Notes under the pieces: generated by a model
What the model saw: only the letters and a program-made list of their open reading frames with translations
Database searches by the model: none
What the model was told of the DNA's origin: nothing
Assembly: GCF_002224485.1 (NCBI RefSeq)
Contig: NZ_CP022463.1
Location: 3,060,477 to 3,124,476, forward strand
Length of the DNA stretch: 64,000 nucleotides
Direction: 5' to 3'
Origin: Sinomonas sp. R1AF57
GTDB lineage: Bacteria; Actinomycetota; Actinomycetes; Actinomycetales; Micrococcaceae
Shown: in pieces, positions 60,911 through 64,000 of the stretch
Layout of the letters: each line of letters opens with the position of its first letter
Numbering within the stretch: the first letter of the stretch is position 1
Made by a program: the position numbers and the translations under genes

Positions 60911-61897
60911 CTACTTGACGAGGAGGGAGTCGACTGAGGGCTGCTTGGAGACGAACTTGTACTTCTGCATGAGGCTGCCGAGATCGGTGAGCTGCTTCTC
61001 GCGCAGTTCCGCGGACATCTCCTCCATGTTCAGCTTCTGCGCGGCAGCTGCGTCCATCTTGAGGAAGGTGCCGGCCGAGGCCTTGAAGCCCTGCTGGTCC
61101 TTCTGCACGGCGTCAAGCGTGGTCTGCATGGCCTTCTTGAACTTCTGCACGGTGTCCGCGTTGGACTTGGCGAAGTTGCCGGAGGTGAATGAGACCATCG
61201 TGGGCAGCCCCGGGATGACCTCCTGGTAGGGGTAGCCGAGGAGCCGGTAGTTCGGGTCGCTGAGCATCTTGCTCATGAACGGCTCGGGGACCCACGCCGC
61301 GTCGATGTTGCCCCGGTCGAGCTGCGCCTGGGCGTCGGGGAACGCGACCTCGCTGAACTTGATGGCCTTGGGGTCTGCGCCCTCCTTGGCGGCAGACTCC
61401 ATGATGGTCAGGTCGCCCTGCGTGTTGACGGCGTTGACGGAGACCGTCTTGCCCGCCAGGTCCTTCCAGGACTGGATCGGCGAGTCCTTCTTGACGATGA
61501 CCGCCTCGATGTCGTTGCCGCTGGCGATCGAGTTCGAGAAGCCCGTGACGATCTTCATGTCGAGCCCCTTGTCGGCGGCGACGAGCACGGAGAGCGGGTT
61601 GCCCACGGCGAAGTCCATGCTGCCCGACGAGACGGCCGGCAGCATGGCAGCGCCGCCCTGACCGGTCTGGAACTGGACGTCGAGGCCCTCTTGGGAGAAG
61701 TAGCCCTTCTCGACGCCGTACTGGACTGCGGCCGAAGGCGCGATGCTCAGCAGGCCGACGGTGACCTTCGTGAGCGAACCCGAGCCGCCCTGCTGGCTGG
61801 CTCCGCCGCTCCCCGACGGCGATCCTGAACCGCACCCTGTGAGGGCGACGGCGACGACGGCGGCTCCGGCGAGCGCCTTGGCAACAGTCTTCAACAT
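60911..61897 (-). CDS. NMT1/TauA-like substrate-binding lipoprotein 2
   Basis: A 328-residue lipoprotein with lipobox ALTGC (Cys about residue 22), a Ser/Gly-rich linker and a binding fold (KVTVGLLSIAPSAAVQYGVEKGYF). First gene of the importer operon. A paralogue of the next gene from an old duplication. Substrates of this family include sulfonates, nitrate, pyrimidines and aromatic acids; not decidable here. Confidence 0.9.
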   Translation of the reverse strand: MLKTVAKALAGAAVVAVALTGCGSGSPSGSGGASQQGGSGSLTKVTVGLLSIAPSAAVQYGVEKGYFSQEGLDVQFQTGQGGAAMLPAVSSGSMDFAVGNPLSVLVAADKGLDMKIVTGFSNSIASGNDIEAVIVKKDSPIQSWKDLAGKTVSVNAVNTQGDLTIMESAAKEGADPKAIKFSEVAFPDAQAQLDRGNIDAAWVPEPFMSKMLSDPNYRLLGYPYQEVIPGLPTMVSFTSGNFAKSNADTVQKFKKAMQTTLDAVQKDQQGFKASAGTFLKMDAAAAQKLNMEEMSAELREKQLTDLGSLMQKYKFVSKQPSVDSLLVK

Positions 61898-61973
61898 GTC
61901 TCAGCTCCCTGTCGGGGGTGCCGGGTCACCGTTGGCCCTATGTGATCCACCCCACGTCAAGTGCACACTATCT

Positions 61974-62001
61974 TCAATCATTGAGAACATCAACTATTGA
62001 T
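61974..62001. promoter_or_regulatory. Pair of TCAAT/ATTGA palindromes upstream of the importer operon
   Basis: TCAATCATTGA (61974-61984) and ATCAACTATTGAT (61989-62001) are palindromes with centres about 16 bases apart in an AT-rich patch about 80-100 bases upstream of the first lipoprotein gene. They look like a regulator's double site; the regulator is not in the window. Confidence 0.5.
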
Positions 62002-62038
62002 CATTCCGGCTTCCTATGCTCTTCCAGGCCGTGTGGCC

Positions 62039-62839
62039 CTAGACCGCCACGTCGCGGCGCCGGAACGCGACCACCGCGAGCACCACGAGCACCACGGCCG
62101 TCCCGAGGGCGATCCAGGCACTCGGCCAGTCCACACCGTTCACGAGCGGATCATGCCCCGAGTACTGGTAGAGGGGCGAGTACTTCTGGACCGGCTTCAG
62201 CCAGTCGACGACGCCGCCGAGCCCGTTCACGACGTACGCGAGCACGGCCAGCGCGGCGGGGAGCCCCTTGCTCAGGCCGGCTCGTCCCGTGGCCGCGGAG
62301 AGGGCCAGGCCGAGCCCGCCGAACACGAGCCCGAGGAGAGCGAGGTGGCCCATTGCCGCGAAGACCTTGTCGGCAGGAAGGTCCATCCCGGTCCACGAGC
62401 CTTCGACCAGGAGAGATGCTCCCATGATCGCCGCGAGGAAGATGGTGCCCACGCTCATGGCCGCGGCCTTCTCCAGCACGATCCGGGCCCGGCTGAGGGG
62501 TGTGGAGAGCAGGAGTTCGAGGGTGTGGTGGTCCTCCTCGCCCGCGACGGCGGCGACGCCCGTGCCGATCGCGTACAGGAGGACCACGATCGGCCCCATG
62601 AAGGAGAGGAGCTCGATCTTGATGTAGCCGGTCGGGGTCGACATGTCTGCGCCCGACATCGCGAACAGGCTGCGGAACGCCTCAGGCATCTGCTCGAGGA
62701 AGGCATTCATCGATGGCTGGTCGCGGATGCTGGGCCATATGGCCGCGTACATCGCCACGAGGACGGCGATTGCAGCTGCCCAGCCGGCGAGTGCCCGCAG
62801 CTGGTCACGAAGCGTCTTGAGGAACACGCTGGTCAGCAT
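62039..62839 (-). CDS. ABC-2 type exporter permease
   Basis: A 266-residue membrane protein with six helices: AAAIAVLVAMYAAIWPSIRD, MGPIVVLLYAIGTGVAAVAGEEDHHTLELLLSTPLSRARIVLEK (the ABC-2 signature region), ending in VLAVVAFRRRDVAV. Pairs with the ATPase gene, whose end overlaps its start by 35 bases. Substrate unknown; drug or lipid export is possible. Confidence 0.87.
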   Translation of the reverse strand: MLTSVFLKTLRDQLRALAGWAAAIAVLVAMYAAIWPSIRDQPSMNAFLEQMPEAFRSLFAMSGADMSTPTGYIKIELLSFMGPIVVLLYAIGTGVAAVAGEEDHHTLELLLSTPLSRARIVLEKAAAMSVGTIFLAAIMGASLLVEGSWTGMDLPADKVFAAMGHLALLGLVFGGLGLALSAATGRAGLSKGLPAALAVLAYVVNGLGGVVDWLKPVQKYSPLYQYSGHDPLVNGVDWPSAWIALGTAVVLVVLAVVAFRRRDVAV

Positions 62840-63740
62840 GGTCCGCCCCTTCTCCGTAGTAGGTCAGGAACATCTCGTCGAGCTCGGCCTCCGCGCACTC
62901 GAAGTCGATCACGGGGTGGGCGCTGACCCTCTTCAGGAGGGCATCGAGGGCTGACTGGGGAGCGCTGCAGGTCATGGAGTGGGTATCGACGGCGAGGTCC
63001 CGTACGTCGGGAACGCCCGCGAAGTCGTCCGGCCTGACCTCTGCGCTGAACGATGCCCTCACGTGATGCAGCGACTTCTGGCTCAGGTCCGCGAGCCTCT
63101 CCACCGCGACGAGCCGCCCTTCCCGCACGACGCCGATCCGGTCGGCGACGCGCTGGACCTCCCCGAGGATGTGGGAGGACAGGAGGATGCTGCCGCCGCC
63201 GGCGGTGTGCTCGCGCAGCACGGCATGGAATTCCCTCTGCACGAGCGGGTCAAGGCCGCTGGTCGGCTCGTCCAGGATGAGCAGCCGCGGCTGCGACATA
63301 AGGGCAAGCACGATGGCGAGCTTCTGCCGGTTGCCTCGCGAGAGCGTGCGGCTGCGCTTGGCGAGGTCCAGGCCCAGCCTCTCGGCCAGCGCGCGGGCCA
63401 GCGCATGGTCCTTGCGGCCGCGCAGGTGGCTCAGGTACTCGATGTGCTCGTGGCCGGTGAGCCGGGGGTAGAGCGACGGCTCCCCCGGGACGTATCCGAC
63501 GAGGCGGTGCACCTCCACGGCCCGGTCCCACACGTCGAGGCCGAAGATGGCCGCCGTGCCCGCTGTCGGGCGGATCATCCCGAGCAGCAGCCGGATGGTC
63601 GTGGTCTTCCCCGCCCCGTTGGGGCCCAGATACCCGAACACCTCGCCCGGCCCTATCGAGAAGCCCACCCGGTCGAGGGCCACGGCGCGCCCGAACCGCT
63701 TGGTCAGAGCGTCAATCACGACGGGCTGGTCTGCACGCAT
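62805..63740 (-). CDS. ABC exporter ATPase
   Basis: A 311-residue ATPase: Walker A LGPNGAGKTTTIRLLLG, signature LSRGNRQKLAIVLALM, Walker B LLILDEPTSGLDPLVQREF, with a C-terminal regulatory extension as in DrrA/CcmA-like exporters. ATG 63740 has GATACT 6 bases upstream. It overlaps the permease gene by 35 bases. Confidence 0.88.
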   Translation of the reverse strand: MRADQPVVIDALTKRFGRAVALDRVGFSIGPGEVFGYLGPNGAGKTTTIRLLLGMIRPTAGTAAIFGLDVWDRAVEVHRLVGYVPGEPSLYPRLTGHEHIEYLSHLRGRKDHALARALAERLGLDLAKRSRTLSRGNRQKLAIVLALMSQPRLLILDEPTSGLDPLVQREFHAVLREHTAGGGSILLSSHILGEVQRVADRIGVVREGRLVAVERLADLSQKSLHHVRASFSAEVRPDDFAGVPDVRDLAVDTHSMTCSAPQSALDALLKRVSAHPVIDFECAEAELDEMFLTYYGEGADHADQRVPQDAS

Positions 63741-63746
63741 GCGGCC

Positions 63747-63752
63747 AGTATC
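63747..63752 (-). promoter_or_regulatory. -10-like box GATACT of the exporter operon
   Basis: GATACT ends 6 bases before ATG 63740 and is nearly identical in context to the one before the LuxR-type gene (8695-8700). Confidence 0.4.
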
Positions 63753-63826
63753 GGCGGCCGCAGCAGGGCCAACCAGAGGCCAAAGGACCGTCTGCCAGCG
63801 GCCGAAACTGAGCGTTAAATGCAGGG

Positions 63827-63853
63827 AGCCCCCCGGCGGGTGCTGGGGGGCTC
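63827..63853 (-). terminator. Terminator of the rRNA operon
   Basis: GAGCCCCCC (63827-63835) pairs with GGGGGGCTC (63845-63853), 14 bases past the 5S rRNA 3' end; GCATTT follows on the minus strand. Confidence 0.75.
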
Positions 63854-63867
63854 GACCTGGTGGTGTT

Positions 63868-63986
63868 GTCCGGCGGTGTCCTACTCTCCCACACCCTCGC
63901 GGGTGCAGTACCATCGGCGCTGTGGGTCTTAGCTTCCGGGTTCGGGATGGGACCGGGCGTTTCCCCCACGCTGTGACCGCCGTAAC
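63868..63986 (-). rRNA. rrf: 5S ribosomal RNA
   Basis: The minus strand reads GTTACGGCGGTCACAGCG and ends ACACCGCCGGAC, 119 bases, with the conserved CCCGAACCCGGAAGCTAAG and GATGGTACTGC blocks of actinobacterial 5S rRNA. The 23S and 16S genes should lie beyond the right edge. Confidence 0.97.
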
Positions 63987-64000
63987 CCTGTGTCCCGTCC

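Overview
The window is about 72% GC by eye, densely coded and typical of a high-GC actinobacterium. A dUMP-forming dCTP deaminase, YkoEDC under a TPP riboswitch, DUF4235, a LutABC/lactate regulon, a fused CopD-CtaG protein and many probable leaderless genes point to Micrococcaceae (Arthrobacter/Sinomonas-like). That placement is an inference from gene content, not from a marker alignment. No phage, insertion sequence or CRISPR array was recognised, and no gene-free gap reaches 300 bases.

Layout. 1-5218: an oxoprolinase/biotin-carboxylase type operon (fused PxpB-PxpC, BC-BCCP), a GntR regulator, two matching operators and an MHS-type transporter. 5348-10128: small membrane proteins, a glutathione peroxidase, a large LuxR-type ATPase regulator and a quinone reductase. 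10178-15440: an HTH-MurA fusion, a VOC protein and the ykoEDC thiamine-precursor importer with its riboswitch. 15534-25776: a DUF4235 protein, the full mrpACDEFG Na+/H+ antiporter operon, an MFS transporter and a KhtT/KhtU-like K+/H+ antiporter. 25849-35655: an ACT-domain protein, then a lactate regulon (lutABC, FAD/Fe-S D-lactate dehydrogenase, a frameshifted lactate permease and an LldR-like GntR) joined by TGGTCnGACCA operators. 35713-36900: a DUF559-like nuclease gene bracketed by palindromic repeats. 36935-51291: dcd, a secreted CAP-domain protein, permeases and regulators, tRNA-Gly(CCC), panD, an AEC carrier with a leader ORF, a TetR-controlled redox pair and a HerA-like ATPase. 51388-56262: an NHL-thioredoxin protein, CopD-CtaG and an HU protein. 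56489-63986: a phosphotransferase, a five-gene NMT1-type ABC importer with two binding proteins, an ABC-2 exporter and a 5S rRNA gene that ends an rRNA operon entering from the right.

What stands out is short repeated DNA. Several families (67-bp imperfect palindromes; 21-bp arrays with GGTGACC or GACATGACCCC cores; 14-bp GTCAC arrays; a 31-bp CGGGTAC array) sit mainly at gene ends. Some have entered reading frames: nine 21-bp units encode a seven-residue repeat inside LutC, two 21-bp units lie inside PxpC, one palindrome lies in the PxpB-PxpC linker, and three genes take their stop codon from a repeat. A second theme is leaderless expression: about a dozen starts have a TAnnnT box 6-8 bases upstream and no convincing Shine-Dalgarno sequence.
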